Part shown: positions 36,472-47,128 of the stretch, piece after piece | Numbering within the stretch: position 1 is the first letter of the stretch | Layout of the letters: each line of letters begins with the position of its first letter | NCBI RefSeq assembly: GCF_017811175.1 | Contig: NZ_JACWIJ010000002.1 | Location: 2,852,001-2,916,000 of the forward strand | DNA: 64,000 nucleotides | Reading direction: 5' to 3' | From: Melaminivora jejuensis | GTDB lineage: Bacteria > Pseudomonadota > Gammaproteobacteria > Burkholderiales > Burkholderiaceae_C | The notes under the pieces: model-generated | The model's input: the letters and a program-made list of their open reading frames with translations, nothing else | Database searches by the model: none | Told to the model about the DNA's origin: nothing | Made by a program: the position numbers and the translations under genes

Positions 36472-38055
36472 ATGATCGCGCTGCCCCGGCTGCTTCGGCA
36501 GTCCGCCCGTATCGTTGCAGCGCTGCTGGCGGTGGCCTGCGCCAGCGCGGCTGCAGCAGAGGCTGCGCCAGCGCCCTGCCAGGGCGCCGAGCGCATCCGC
36601 CTGATCCAGCCCGTCGAGCTGGACGCCCAGGAGCTGGCCATCCTGGGCCAGCTACCGCCGCTGAAGGTGCTGGCCGTGAGCGCGCCGCCGCTGTCGGCCC
36701 CTGACCAGGCGGGCGGCTACAGCGGCATTGCCGTCGATGTACTGTGCTTCATCACCACGCAGCTGGGCCTGGGCTATGAATTCGTGGCCGCGCCCGAGCT
36801 GACCGTGGCGCAGAAGATCCAGCAGGTGCAGGACGGCCAGGTCGATCTGTTCCTGCCCCTGAGCCATCTGCCCGAACGCGAGCGCCTGGGCACCTTCACG
36901 GCGCCGTTCTACGACAGCTATTACGTGGTCATCGCGCGCAAGGGGCGGCGCCTGGCGGTGGCGCAGACCGCCGACCTGGCACGCTACCGCGTCGGCCTGA
37001 TCGATGGCGTGGCGCTGCGCCCGGTGCTGCAGGACATCGTGCCCGCCGAGCAGCTGCTGGCCTTCAACCAGATCACCACCTCCGCCGGCCTGTTCGAGGC
37101 GCTGCGCAACGACCGCATCGACGTGGCGGTGTTCAACGCCGACTTCTTTGCCGAGCAACGCTTTCGCCATGAGCTGTTCGATCTGGAGGTGATCCACACG
37201 CTGCGCTCCTATCCGCGCCAGTACCGCTTCTACCTGACCCGCTCGGCGCAGCACCGGCACCTGGCTGCCGTCTTCGACCGCTATCTGGCCGTCATCGACA
37301 CCACGCTGTCGCTGCAGGCGCACGAGGACGGCGAGCGCCAGTTCATCGAGCGCTACGTGCGCCAGCGCAGCCAGGGCACGCTGATGCAGGCCGCCGTGGC
37401 GCTGGCCGTGCTGCTGGCGCTGGCGGCGTGCATCGCCCTGCGCAAGTACCGCCATCTGGCGCGCAGCCTGGCGCACAGCCACCAGCGCATCCTGCAGCAG
37501 CAGCACGCGCTGCAGGCCGCCAATGCCGAGCTGGAGCAGCTCAGCCATACCGATGCGCTGACCCGGCTGGCCAACCGGCGCTTGTTCGACCAGACGCTGG
37601 CGCGCGAGCATGGCCGCTGGCAGCGCACCGCCTCGCCGCTGAGCCTGCTGATGATCGACCTGGATCACTTCAAGCGCGTCAATGACCACTACGGCCACGC
37701 CACCGGCGACGACTACCTGCGCGCCGTGGCCGAGGTGCTGGCCCAGGCCGCCGCCCGGCCCACCGATCTGGCGGCGCGCTATGGCGGCGAGGAATTCGTC
37801 TGCCTGCTGCCCGACACCAGCGCCAGCGAGGCCCGTGCCGTGGCGGAACGGATGCGCGCCGGGGTGGCGGCGCTGAACCTGCCCAACACCCTGGCCGAGC
37901 CTCCCTATCTGACCATCAGCATCGGCGTGGCCACCCTGGCGGACGGGATGCACAGCGCCCAGCAGCTGCTGGAGGCTGCCGACGCCCAGCTGTATGCCGC
38001 CAAGCACGCCAGGCGCGACCAGGCCTGTGCCACCACCCTCGGGGAGGAGGGTTGA
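36472..38055 (+). CDS. diguanylate cyclase with periplasmic solute-binding sensor
   Basis: A 527-residue membrane protein: signal or anchor segment (10-30), a family 3 solute-binding-like sensor domain (about 65-290), a membrane helix (305-322), a short coiled coil (330-357) and a GGDEF domain. The active-site motif GGEEF is at 438-442, and the inhibitory I-site RPTD (429-432) is five residues upstream, so product feedback is expected. It makes cyclic di-GMP in response to a small periplasmic ligand, perhaps an amino acid. It has no EAL domain. The ATG was chosen for the signal sequence that follows. Confidence 0.88.
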   Translation: MIALPRLLRQSARIVAALLAVACASAAAAEAAPAPCQGAERIRLIQPVELDAQELAILGQLPPLKVLAVSAPPLSAPDQAGGYSGIAVDVLCFITTQLGLGYEFVAAPELTVAQKIQQVQDGQVDLFLPLSHLPERERLGTFTAPFYDSYYVVIARKGRRLAVAQTADLARYRVGLIDGVALRPVLQDIVPAEQLLAFNQITTSAGLFEALRNDRIDVAVFNADFFAEQRFRHELFDLEVIHTLRSYPRQYRFYLTRSAQHRHLAAVFDRYLAVIDTTLSLQAHEDGERQFIERYVRQRSQGTLMQAAVALAVLLALAACIALRKYRHLARSLAHSHQRILQQQHALQAANAELEQLSHTDALTRLANRRLFDQTLAREHGRWQRTASPLSLLMIDLDHFKRVNDHYGHATGDDYLRAVAEVLAQAAARPTDLAARYGGEEFVCLLPDTSASEARAVAERMRAGVAALNLPNTLAEPPYLTISIGVATLADGMHSAQQLLEAADAQLYAAKHARRDQACATTLGEEG

Positions 38056-38060
38056 GGAAT

Positions 38061-38118
38061 TACAGCCAAAACCGGCTCAAACCCTTATCCAGCAAGCGCT
38101 GACAGCTATCAAAAAAGA
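38061..38118 (-). repeat. dispersed repeat, copy 6, reverse orientation
   Basis: Read on the minus strand it gives TTTTTTGATAGCTGTCAGCG then CTTGCTGGATAAGGGTTTGA and GCCGGTTTTGGC. It fills the gap between the convergent cyclase and dprA genes. Confidence 0.8.
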
Positions 38119-38123
38119 TTCAA

Positions 38124-39374
38124 TCAGGCACGCGCCATGCGCTGGAACAGACCACCGGGCAGGCGCGCCACCTGGCCGTCCAGCTCCAGCTCCAGCAGCC
38201 GCACCTGCAGCCGGGCGGCGTCCAGCCCGGTGCGGGCGATGAGCGCGTCCAGCCCGGCAGGGTCATGGCCCAGCGCCTGCAGCACCTCGTCGCTGCTCTC
38301 GTCGCTGCCTTTGTCGCTGCCTTCGCTGCCGCGATCGGCAGCGCTGCCGGCGCCACTGCCGCCGTCGGCCTGCTGCCGTGCCAGCACTGGACGCAACTCG
38401 TCGAGCACGTCCTGCGCCGTCTCCACCAGCGTGGCGCCGTCGCGGATCAGCGCGTGGCAGCCGCGCGCCTGCGGGGCGTGTACCGAGCCGGGAATGGCGA
38501 ACACCTCGCGCCCCTGCTCGGCCGCCATGCGCGCCGTGATGAGCGAACCCGAGGCCGGCGCTGCCTCGACCACCAGCGTACCCAGCGCCAGGCCGGAGAT
38601 GATGCGGTTGCGCTGCGGGAAGTGCGCCGGCAGCGGCGGCGCGCCCAGCGGATATTCGCTGACCAGCACGCCGTGGCGCGCGATGCGCTGCGCCAGGCTG
38701 CGATGCGCTGCCGGATAGACGCGATCCAGCCCGGTGCCGACCACGGCAATGGTGCGGGCCGTGCGGGGAGCGCCGGGCGTGCTGGACATGCCGGGGGCAT
38801 CTGCAGCCCCGGCAGGGCCGCCCTCGGCCAGCGCCAGCGCGCCTTCGTGCGCCGCAGCGTCCACCCCCAGCGCCAGGCCGGAGACGATACACAGGCCCTG
38901 CCCGGCCAGCGCCCGGGCGAACTGCCGGGCGTTCTCGCGGCCCTGGGGCGTGGGGTTGCGGCTGCCGACCACGGCCAGGCAGGCTGTGGGCGCGAAAGGC
39001 TGGCCGGCATCGAGCAGTTCGGCAGCGCCCAGCAGGTACAGCAGCAGCGGCGGGTCGGGTGTCTCCAGCAGGGCCGGCGGATAGGCCGCATCGCCCAGGG
39101 TGACGATGGCGCGGCGCAGGCCGGCAGCCTCGGGCGCTTCGGCGCCGGCGTGCAGCCACTGCCAGGTACGCCCGATCTGCTCATCGAGCCGGGGCGGCAG
39201 TTGCGCCAGGGCTTGCGCCGGCCCCGGGGCGAGGTGCTGGCGCCAGTCGGCAGGCGTGTGCGCAAAGACCTCCTGCGGCAGGCCGTAGGCGGCCAGCAGC
39301 CGGCGCGCGCTGGTGCGTCCGACGCCCGGCGTGGTCGTCAGGCGCAGCCAGGCGGTCAGCTCGTCGCGCTCCAT
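38124..39374 (-). CDS. dprA: DNA-processing protein DprA
   Basis: A 416-residue single-strand DNA-binding protein of natural transformation that loads RecA. N-terminal helix-hairpin-helix-like segment (TTTPGVGRTSARRLL), Rossmann-like core with VVGSRNPTPQGRENARQF, SGLALGVDAAAHEGAL, FPQRNRIISGLALGTLVVEA and AIPGSVHAPQARGCHALI, then a C-terminal winged helix (about 355-416). The linker at about 325-350 contains degenerate GS-E/D repeats (GSEGSDKGSDESSDE), a low-complexity insert. Downstream on the same strand of the LysM gene, as commonly seen beside def-fmt. Confidence 0.93.
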   Translation of the reverse strand: MERDELTAWLRLTTTPGVGRTSARRLLAAYGLPQEVFAHTPADWRQHLAPGPAQALAQLPPRLDEQIGRTWQWLHAGAEAPEAAGLRRAIVTLGDAAYPPALLETPDPPLLLYLLGAAELLDAGQPFAPTACLAVVGSRNPTPQGRENARQFARALAGQGLCIVSGLALGVDAAAHEGALALAEGGPAGAADAPGMSSTPGAPRTARTIAVVGTGLDRVYPAAHRSLAQRIARHGVLVSEYPLGAPPLPAHFPQRNRIISGLALGTLVVEAAPASGSLITARMAAEQGREVFAIPGSVHAPQARGCHALIRDGATLVETAQDVLDELRPVLARQQADGGSGAGSAADRGSEGSDKGSDESSDEVLQALGHDPAGLDALIARTGLDAARLQVRLLELELDGQVARLPGGLFQRMARA

Positions 39375-39421
39375 GGGGCTTGGGGCAGTCGGGGTCGCTG
39401 GGACGGCAGCGCTGGCGCTGC

Positions 39422-40627
39422 TCAGTCGGGGTTGGTCAGGCGGTCGCCCACCACCACTGGCTGCTGCGCCTGCAGCACCAGCGCGTAGGACACGCGCTCG
39501 AAGGTGCGGAACACCATGGCCAGGCCGTTGGTCTCGTGCGGCAGGCGCACGCTGGCCCGGTCTTCATCGGTCTTGTCCACCAGGGTGCGCCCGCGCGTGA
39601 TCAGGCGCAGCACGTGGCCGGCCTGCAGGCCGTCGTCGCTGCCCCGGTTGATGGCGATGACGGCGTTCTGGCCAGCGTAGCGCATGGCCGTGCCGCCATA
39701 CAGCGAGACCACGGCGGCCTCGACATCCTCGCGCGGGGCGTGCGGGGCGTAGTTGCTGAAGGTGCGCTCGGGCGCGGGCAGCAGGCGGTCGCCGATGCGC
39801 ACCTCCTCGACCGTGCGGCTGAGCTGCACCGTGGCCGGCACGATCTCGCTGAAGGCCTCGCCCTTGGCGTTGACAGCCTGCTCGACGGACTCGCCGCGCA
39901 CCAGCGTGGCTTGGCCGACGAAGTGCGCCTCGTAGCCCAGCACCTGGCCGGTCACGGGATCCTTGAGCGGCGTGGCGTTGCGGAAGATGCGCCACTTGCG
40001 CGGCGAGCCGGTCTCCAGCTCCAGCGGGCTGCTCTGCGGGCCGCGTGCATAGACGCGGTCGCCGCTGCCCAGCACGAAGCGCTCTTCCTGCGCGGCGATG
40101 ATGCGCGGCGCCAGGGCCAGCTCGCGCTCATCGACCACCAGCGGCTCGGCCAGGAAGGGCTCGATCAGATGGGCCTTGAGCGTGGGGACGGCCAGCGAGG
40201 ACAGGCTCTCGCTGCGCGTGTGCGGCGATACCCGCACCGTTTCGTTGCCCGGCGCAGCGCCGGCGCGGCTGGTGCGCAGGCGCGCGTGGCCGCCGGTGCG
40301 CTCCAGGTACAGCGTCTGGCCGGGGTAGATCAGGTGCGGGTTGGCGACGCTTTGCAGGTTCATGCCCCACAGCTCGGGCCAGCGCCAGGGACGGTTGAGG
40401 TACAGCGCCGCAATCGACCACAGGGTGTCGCCGCGCTGCACCACGTAGGTGTCGGGGGCGCCGGCAGCCAGCTCGGCCAGCGGCACGCCGCGCTCGGCCA
40501 CCTGCTGGGCGGTGGCGCGCTGGGCATCGGTGACGCTCTGGCTGTGTGCCTGGCTGGCCGGGGCCAGCAGCGCGACGACGCTGGCCAGAGCCGCCAGGGC
40601 TTTCAGGGGGTGGTGCTGATGATCCAT
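39422..40627 (-). CDS. LysM-domain periplasmic protein
   Basis: A 401-residue exported protein with a signal peptide (about 8-28) and one LysM domain: [30 protein letters not shown] (about 62-92) with [11 protein letters not shown]. LysM binds peptidoglycan; the rest (about 130-401) has no recognised catalytic motif. The family is conserved in beta-proteobacteria in just this place, between dprA and def. Role probably in cell wall or envelope organisation, not established. Divergent from def. Confidence 0.85.
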   Translation of the reverse strand: MDHQHHPLKALAALASVVALLAPASQAHSQSVTDAQRATAQQVAERGVPLAELAAGAPDTYVVQRGDTLWSIAALYLNRPWRWPELWGMNLQSVANPHLIYPGQTLYLERTGGHARLRTSRAGAAPGNETVRVSPHTRSESLSSLAVPTLKAHLIEPFLAEPLVVDERELALAPRIIAAQEERFVLGSGDRVYARGPQSSPLELETGSPRKWRIFRNATPLKDPVTGQVLGYEAHFVGQATLVRGESVEQAVNAKGEAFSEIVPATVQLSRTVEEVRIGDRLLPAPERTFSNYAPHAPREDVEAAVVSLYGGTAMRYAGQNAVIAINRGSDDGLQAGHVLRLITRGRTLVDKTDEDRASVRLPHETNGLAMVFRTFERVSYALVLQAQQPVVVGDRLTNPD

Positions 40628-40779
40628 CGGAAAAATATGTCCCTCTCACTGGCCGTGCAGCGGCGCTGGCTGTGCGGCGATTCTGGTTCCAAGCCCTTGA
40701 ACGGGCAACGATTATTGCGACAGGGCGGCGCGCCGGCAGGGCAAAGTGGCGAAAATGTCGAAACACTCGCCTTGCAACC

Positions 40780-41298
40780 ATGGCCCTGCTATCCATTCTC
40801 TGCTTTCCCGATCCGCGCCTGCACAAGGTCGCCCAGCCCGTCGCCACGGTCGATGAGCGCGTGCGCGCCATCGTCCGCGACATGTTCGAAACCATGTATG
40901 ACGCCAAGGGTATCGGCCTGGCGGCCACGCAGGTGGACATCCACGAGCGCATTGTCGTGATCGACGTGTCCGAGGAGCGCAACCAGCCGCAGGTGCTGAT
41001 CAACCCCGAACTGCTCTGGGCCAGCCCCGAGACGCGCCTGGGCGAGGAGGGCTGCCTGTCCGTGCCCGGCATCTACGACGGCGTGGAGCGCGCGCTGGCC
41101 GTGCGCGTGCGCGCGCTGGACGAGCAGGGCCGCGAGCGCCTGATCGAGGCCGAGGACTTGCTGGCCGTGTGCATCCAGCACGAGATGGATCACCTGATGG
41201 GCAAGGTCTTCGTGGAATACCTCTCGCCGCTCAAGCGCGGGCGCATCAAGACCAAGCTGCTCAAGCAGCACAGGGCGCAGCCGCCAGCGCGCGCATGA
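40780..41298 (+). CDS. def: peptide deformylase
   Basis: A 172-residue metalloenzyme removing the formyl group of nascent proteins. All three motifs are present: [16 protein letters not shown] (metal cysteine) and [10 protein letters not shown] (HExxH). Length is normal. The start ATG follows a short leader, and longer in-frame reading upstream has no homology. It overlaps fmt by ATGA, the classic def-fmt operon. Confidence 0.96.
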   Translation: MALLSILCFPDPRLHKVAQPVATVDERVRAIVRDMFETMYDAKGIGLAATQVDIHERIVVIDVSEERNQPQVLINPELLWASPETRLGEEGCLSVPGIYDGVERALAVRVRALDEQGRERLIEAEDLLAVCIQHEMDHLMGKVFVEYLSPLKRGRIKTKLLKQHRAQPPARA

Positions 41299-42275
41299 AA
41301 GTCATCTTCGCCGGCACGCCGGAGTTCGCCCGCGTGGCGCTGGCCGCGCTGCTGGCCGCCGGCCACGAGGTGCCGCTGGTGCTGACCCAGCCCGACCGCC
41401 CCGCCGGGCGCGGCATGAAGCTGCAGGCCTCGCCGGTCAAGCAACTGGCCATGCAGCACGGCATCGCCGTGGCGCAGCCGCGCAGCCTGCGCCTGGACGG
41501 CAGATACCCCGAAGACGCCGCCGCCGCCCAGGCCGCCATCGCCGCAGCGCAGGCTGAGGTCATGGTGGTCGCCGCCTACGGCCTGATCCTGCCGCAGTGG
41601 GCGCTCGATGCTCCCCCGCGAGGTTGTCTGAACATCCACGCCAGCCTGCTGCCGCGCTGGCGCGGCGCCGCTCCCATCCACCGCGCCATCGAGGCCGGCG
41701 ACGCCGAGACCGGCATCACCATCATGCAGATGGACGCCGGCCTGGACACTGGCGACATGCTGCTGCGCCGCAGCGTGCCGATTGCCGCACACGACAGCAC
41801 GGCCACGCTGCACGACCGTCTGGCGCAGCTTGGCGGCCAGCTCATCGTGCAGGCCCTGGCCGACGCCCAGGCCGACCGCCTGCAGGCCACGCCGCAGCCG
41901 CCGGATGGCTCGGCGGGCATCACCTACGCCCACAAGATCGAGAAGGCCGAGGCCGCCATCGACTGGCGCGACAGCGCCGAGGTCATCGCCCGCCGGGTGC
42001 GCGCCTTCAACCCCTTCCCGGGCGCAGCAACCACGCTGCAAGGCGAGACGCTGAAAGTCTGGGACTGCAAGATTGATAGCTGTCAGCGCTTGCCAGACAA
42101 GGCTCCAGGCCAGATTTTGCTGGCAAACGATACTGGCTTGCATGTGGCCTGCGGCGATGGCACGGTGCTGGTGCTGACCGAGCTGCAGCGCCCCGGCGGC
42201 AAGCGCCTGGCGGCGCGCGACTTCCTGCGCGGCGCGGCACTCGCCCCAGGCCTGGTGCTGGGCGCCAGCGCATGA
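41295..42275 (+). CDS. fmt: methionyl-tRNA formyltransferase, with repeat-encoded insert
   Basis: A 326-residue enzyme that formylates initiator Met-tRNA. The catalytic domain (1-205) has [34 protein letters not shown] and the HxSLLP motif; the C-terminal OB-like domain follows. Residues about 260-276 ([17 protein letters not shown]) come from a dispersed-repeat copy at 42071-42127 that keeps the frame open. They lie in the tRNA-binding C-terminal domain, so effects should be tested. The gene is essential in most bacteria, hence probably functional. Confidence 0.95.
   Translation: MKVIFAGTPEFARVALAALLAAGHEVPLVLTQPDRPAGRGMKLQASPVKQLAMQHGIAVAQPRSLRLDGRYPEDAAAAQAAIAAAQAEVMVVAAYGLILPQWALDAPPRGCLNIHASLLPRWRGAAPIHRAIEAGDAETGITIMQMDAGLDTGDMLLRRSVPIAAHDSTATLHDRLAQLGGQLIVQALADAQADRLQATPQPPDGSAGITYAHKIEKAEAAIDWRDSAEVIARRVRAFNPFPGAATTLQGETLKVWDCKIDSCQRLPDKAPGQILLANDTGLHVACGDGTVLVLTELQRPGGKRLAARDFLRGAALAPGLVLGASA
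42071..42127 (+). repeat. dispersed repeat, copy 7, inside fmt
   Basis: GATTGATAGCTGTCAGCGCT then TGCCAGACAAGGCTCCAGGC and CAGATTTTGCTGGCAAA, near-identical to intergenic copies 5 and 11. It is translated in frame within fmt. Confidence 0.8.
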
Positions 42276-43030
42276 GCGCCGCTGCGCGCACGGCACTGCG
42301 CGCCTGGCTGGCCAATCCCTGGACGCGCCTGGGTGCGCGCGACATGCTGGGCACCGGCCTGGGCATCGCCGCCTGGGGTCTGGTCACCGGCGTGGCCATG
42401 GTCAAGACCGGCCTGCCCACGGGGCTGGCGGTCTTCATGTCGCTCCTCGTCTATGCCGGCAGCGCGCAGCTGTCGGTACTGCCGCTGCTGGCCGCCGGCG
42501 CGCCGCTGTGGGTCATCTGGCTCACCGCCGCCTGCGTGAACCTGCGCTTCGTCATCTTCAGCAGCATGTGGCGCAGCTACTTCGCCCACCTGCCGCGCTG
42601 GCACCGCATGTTGCTGGGCTATTTCAGCGGCGACGTGATCTTCGTGGCCTTTCTCAAGCGCTTCCCGCAGCCCCAGCCAGCGCCCGAGCAGGTGCCCTAT
42701 TTCTGGGGCTCGGCCGTGTCCAACTGGCTGGCCTGGCAGCTGCCGTCGCTGGCCGGCATCGCACTGGCCAACGTCATCCCGCTGTCCTGGGGCCTGGGCT
42801 TTGCCGGCGTGCTGGCGCTGCTGGGCATCCTGCTGTCCATGCTGGGCGACCGCACCAGCTGGCTGGCCACGCTGGTGGCCGGCACGGCGGCGATTGCCGC
42901 CTTCGCGCTGCCGCTCAAGCTCAACATCCTGCTGGCCATCGTCGCTGCCGTCGCCACCGGCCTGGGCGCCGAGGCCGCCAGCCGCGCCCTGCAGCGTGCG
43001 CAGCAGCGCGCGCGGGGGCCGTCGGCATGA
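42272..43030 (+). CDS. azlC: branched-chain amino acid exporter subunit AzlC
   Basis: A 252-residue membrane protein with about eight helices and the AzlC pattern: [38 protein letters not shown], then [19 protein letters not shown]. With AzlD it forms a LIV-E type exporter of branched-chain amino acids or analogues. The start overlaps fmt and the stop overlaps azlD, so it is transcribed with def and fmt. Confidence 0.9.
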   Translation: MSAAARTALRAWLANPWTRLGARDMLGTGLGIAAWGLVTGVAMVKTGLPTGLAVFMSLLVYAGSAQLSVLPLLAAGAPLWVIWLTAACVNLRFVIFSSMWRSYFAHLPRWHRMLLGYFSGDVIFVAFLKRFPQPQPAPEQVPYFWGSAVSNWLAWQLPSLAGIALANVIPLSWGLGFAGVLALLGILLSMLGDRTSWLATLVAGTAAIAAFALPLKLNILLAIVAAVATGLGAEAASRALQRAQQRARGPSA

Positions 43031-43374
43031 GCGCAGACGCGCTGCAGTCCTGGCTCTGGGCGGTGCTGGCCATCGTGGGCCTGGCCATCATCACGCTCAT
43101 CACCCGGGCCTTTTTCATGCTGCCCGAACGCGAGCTGCCCCTGCCCGACTGGCTGCGCCGGGGCCTGAAATACGCGCCCCTGGCGGCGCTGGCCGGCGTC
43201 ATCGCGCCGGAAATCCTGATGACCGGCGGCGCGCTGATCCAGACCTTGGCCGACGCGCGGGTACCCGCCGTGCTGCTGGCCTGCGGCTACTACTTCTGGC
43301 GCCGGGGCATTCTGGGCACCATCGTGGTCGGCATGGCAGTCTATCTGCCGCTGCACATCGGGCTGGGCTGGTAG
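43027..43374 (+). CDS. azlD: branched-chain amino acid exporter subunit AzlD
   Basis: A 115-residue, four-helix small subunit of the AzlCD exporter. LITRAFFMLPERELPLPDWLRRGLKYAPLAALAGVIAPEIL is the diagnostic stretch. It overlaps azlC by ATGA and ends the def-fmt-azlC-azlD unit. Confidence 0.9.
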   Translation: MSADALQSWLWAVLAIVGLAIITLITRAFFMLPERELPLPDWLRRGLKYAPLAALAGVIAPEILMTGGALIQTLADARVPAVLLACGYYFWRRGILGTIVVGMAVYLPLHIGLGW

Positions 43375-43390
43375 CCGGCAGCAGGCCGCC

Positions 43391-43396
43391 TAGAAT
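43391..43396 (+). promoter_or_regulatory. candidate -10 element upstream of pgk
   Basis: TAGAAT followed by CG, a form frequently seen before genes in this window (TACAAT before metH, TATGAT before the halogenase-like gene). The hexamer 17 bases upstream, CTGGTA, is a poor -35. It lies 75 bases before the pgk ATG. Confidence 0.3.
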
Positions 43397-43470
43397 CGCG
43401 CGCCAAGTCCCCCGTCCCGTCTCCTCCCCTTGCGCCAGTCCTGCCGGCGCTCTTGCAGACTTTCCCGACC

Positions 43471-44664
<1,194 letters not shown>

Positions 44665-44840
44665 AGCTGCAGGACACCAGGGCCGAAACCTCGGCAGGCC
44701 ACGCCGACATGCCGGCAAAACAACACCGGCCCGCGCGGCGTTGGTGCGCTGCAGGCGCAAAACTTGTCATTACCCCGGTGAGCCATCAGAATCATTTGCA
44801 GACGGCACGCCGTATCCATTCATCCAATCAGGAGGGATTC

Positions 44841-45539
44841 ATGTCCTTGATCAAGGCCCTGGGCCTGTCTGCAGCCGCAGCAGCTGCACTGGCGCTGGCC
44901 GGCTGCGGCAGTGCGCCGATTCCGCTGGCCAAGAATTTCGAGCAGACCAGCCAGCACAAGGTGCGCTCCGCCGGGCACTGGGAGCTGCTGTCCAGCGATG
45001 TGGTCGAGCAAACGCGCGCCTCGCTGGCGCAGATCGGCTTCGGCCAGGACGCGCCGCTGCACGTGGCGCTGCCGCCCAACCCCAGCTCCTTCGATCTGGC
45101 GTTCCGCGACTTCCTGATCACCCAGATGGTGCAGCGCGGCGCCGTGGTGCAGCAGCAGCCCGGCGCCGGCCTGGAGGTCAGCTACACCACGCAGCTGGTA
45201 CGCCACAACAGCGACCGTCCGCACGTCATCCCCGGCCAGTACACCATGATCGCCGCCGGCCTGATGGCCGCCTACGGCCTGCGCCATGAGCACATCGATG
45301 CCAAGCTGCTGGCCACGCTGGGCCTGGCCGGCGCGGCGGACTTTGCCGCCAGCATCAACTCCGGCGGCCCGACCAACACCGAGCTGGTCTTGACCACCAC
45401 GGTGGCGCGCGGCGGGCAATACCTGGTGCGCAAGACCGACGTCTATTACCTGGAAAACGCCGACGTGCCGCTGTTTCTGCGCCCGCTGCCGCCGCCCCCG
45501 CAATACCGCCCCACTCCCATGCAGGTGGTGGCGCAATGA
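44841..45539 (+). CDS. lipoprotein upstream of a FlgO-domain protein
   Basis: A 232-residue exported lipoprotein: signal peptide then the lipobox LALAGC (Cys about 23). A strong AGGAGG site is 5 bases before the ATG. The mature part begins GSAPIPLAKNFEQTSQHKV and has no catalytic motif I recognise. It ends proline-rich (PLPPPPQYRPTPMQ). It overlaps the FlgO-domain gene by ATGA, so they are a translationally coupled pair, likely acting together at the outer membrane. Confidence 0.75.
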   Translation: MSLIKALGLSAAAAAALALAGCGSAPIPLAKNFEQTSQHKVRSAGHWELLSSDVVEQTRASLAQIGFGQDAPLHVALPPNPSSFDLAFRDFLITQMVQRGAVVQQQPGAGLEVSYTTQLVRHNSDRPHVIPGQYTMIAAGLMAAYGLRHEHIDAKLLATLGLAGAADFAASINSGGPTNTELVLTTTVARGGQYLVRKTDVYYLENADVPLFLRPLPPPPQYRPTPMQVVAQ

Positions 45540-46138
45540 GTACGAAGACGACGATGAGCAACAAGCCCCGCTCCCTGGCGCTGCTCGGCGCCCTGGCCGG
45601 TGCCGCACTGCTGTCCACTGGCTGCTCGCAGTTCCAGACGCAGCCGCCCCAGCCGCTGCGCGTCGAGCCGACCTATGCCGACGCCGCCCGCGCTCCGCTG
45701 CTGCAAAGCAGCCGCGACGCCATCGGCCAGCTGGTCGAACGCCTGGACACCAGCATCACCGGCCCCGGCCCAGTGCTGGTGGCCACCGTGGTCAACGTCA
45801 ACGACATGAGCATGTCCTCGCCGCTGGGCCGCACGCTGTCCGAGCAGTACGCCAGCGCCATGGCCATGGCCGGCTTCGATGTCAAGGAAATCAAGCTGCG
45901 CGGCGACATCTTCGTCAAGGAAGGCGCCGGCGAGCTGCTGCTGTCGCGCGAGCTCAAGGACATCGCACGCAACCACAACGCCTCGATGGTCGTGGTTGGC
46001 ACCTTCTCGCCGGCTGCCCACTACACCTACATCAGCCTGAAGCTGGTGCGTACCGAGGACAGCCGCATCATCCGCGCGCACGACTACGCCCTGCCCAACG
46101 ACCGCGACATCAACCGCCTGCTGGCACTGCCGCGCTGA
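45536..46138 (+). CDS. FlgO-domain outer membrane lipoprotein
   Basis: A 200-residue lipoprotein with lipobox LLSTGC (Cys about 30) and a FlgO-like domain: VLVATVVNVNDMSMSSPLGRTLSEQYASAMAMAGFDVKEI and MVVVGTFSPAAHYTYISLKLV. FlgO of Vibrio is an outer membrane flagellar accessory protein, but the domain is broader and this locus has no flagellar genes. ATG 45554 is an alternative start with a shorter signal sequence. A terminator follows directly. Confidence 0.8.
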   Translation: MSTKTTMSNKPRSLALLGALAGAALLSTGCSQFQTQPPQPLRVEPTYADAARAPLLQSSRDAIGQLVERLDTSITGPGPVLVATVVNVNDMSMSSPLGRTLSEQYASAMAMAGFDVKEIKLRGDIFVKEGAGELLLSRELKDIARNHNASMVVVGTFSPAAHYTYISLKLVRTEDSRIIRAHDYALPNDRDINRLLALPR

Positions 46139-46165
46139 AGCCGCGCGCAGCGCTGCCACGGCACG

Positions 46166-46192
46166 CAAGGCCGCCCTGCCCGGGCGGCCTTT
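46166..46192 (+). terminator. terminator after the lipoprotein pair
   Basis: AGGCCGCCC (46166-46174) pairs with GGGCGGCCT (46180-46188) across TGCCC, followed by TTTTT. It lies between convergent genes and ends the plus-strand transcript. Confidence 0.85.
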
Positions 46193-46193
46193 T

Positions 46194-46961
46194 TCATGGA
46201 CTGCCGCCCGTGGCCTGGGCCGCCGTGGCTGGCACGGCCAGCGGCAGGCGGTACAGCCAGACCTCGCGTCCCGGCAGGGTCTGCAGCCGGGCCTGCGCGA
46301 CCTGGCCGGGCAGCTCGAAGGCCAGGCTGACCAGCCAGCTGCCCGGCGCCATGTCCTGCTGCGCCTTGGCCGCCGCGCGCGCCATGCTCTCGGGCCGCTG
46401 GAACAGATAGACCACCTGGTAGCCGCCCCAGTCCAGCGCCCACATGTCGCCGCGCCGCACGCGCGCAAACGGGCAGCGCAGGCGGCACAGCAGCGCCAGC
46501 GGGCGGCTCCATTCGACGCCTTCCAGCCGCACCTGCGGATAGGCCGCGTGCAGGGCGCGCAGGCCGTGGCCCAGGCCGCAGCCGGCGTCCAGCACGCAGG
46601 CGCCGGGCGGCAGGGGCAGCCGCTCGGCCAGCCCAGCCAGTGCCTGGGCCGGCGTCGGAAACAGCGGCGCATCACGCCAGGACTGCACCGGGTACAGCAG
46701 CAGCAGCGCGGCCAGCGGCAGCAGCCAGGCCCAGGCCGGCAGCGTGGCCGCGCCCGACAGGGCCAGCGACAGCGGAAAGCCCAGCGCCACCAGCGCCCGG
46801 CGCCACCAGTTGCGCAGCAGCGCGCCGGCCACCAGGCCTAGCACGCTGGCCAGCAGCATGGCCGGCAGCGGCCCCAGGGCGCGCGCGCTGGCCAGGTACA
46901 ACAGCCACGCCCCGGCCCAGGCCAGCAGGGCCGGCAGCGGCCAGGGCAGCTTCAGACGCAT
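46194..46961 (-). CDS. membrane-bound class I SAM methyltransferase
   Basis: A 255-residue protein with three or four N-terminal helices (about 7-95), then a methyltransferase domain with CVLDAGCGLGHGLRALHAAYP (motif I), RLEGVEWSRPLALLC and GDMWALDWGGYQVVYLFQRPESM. The combined membrane anchor and catalytic domain is known in Burkholderiales conserved hypothetical proteins; the substrate is unknown. The chosen ATG removes an upstream stretch lacking homology. 46962-47128 upstream has no gene or clear signal. Confidence 0.75.
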   Translation of the reverse strand: MRLKLPWPLPALLAWAGAWLLYLASARALGPLPAMLLASVLGLVAGALLRNWWRRALVALGFPLSLALSGAATLPAWAWLLPLAALLLLYPVQSWRDAPLFPTPAQALAGLAERLPLPPGACVLDAGCGLGHGLRALHAAYPQVRLEGVEWSRPLALLCRLRCPFARVRRGDMWALDWGGYQVVYLFQRPESMARAAAKAQQDMAPGSWLVSLAFELPGQVAQARLQTLPGREVWLYRLPLAVPATAAQATGGSP

Positions 46962-47128
46962 GGCTGGGCGGGCACGGGGCGGTGTTTCACAGGATGCTGA
47001 AAGCGTGCCTCTGGGGCAGCAAGCAAGAGACGCGGCAACTGCGGCCCAGGAGCTGTTGCCAGGCCCGCCGAGGCGGCTGCAGGCCCGCATCCGGGCAGCC
47101 ATGCCGCGCACGGGCGCCCGGCCACGCG

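Noticed and set aside
45536..46138. Flagellar gene call (flgO) with a symbol
   Set aside because: The domain fits, but no flagellar gene is nearby and the domain occurs in non-flagellar lipoproteins.
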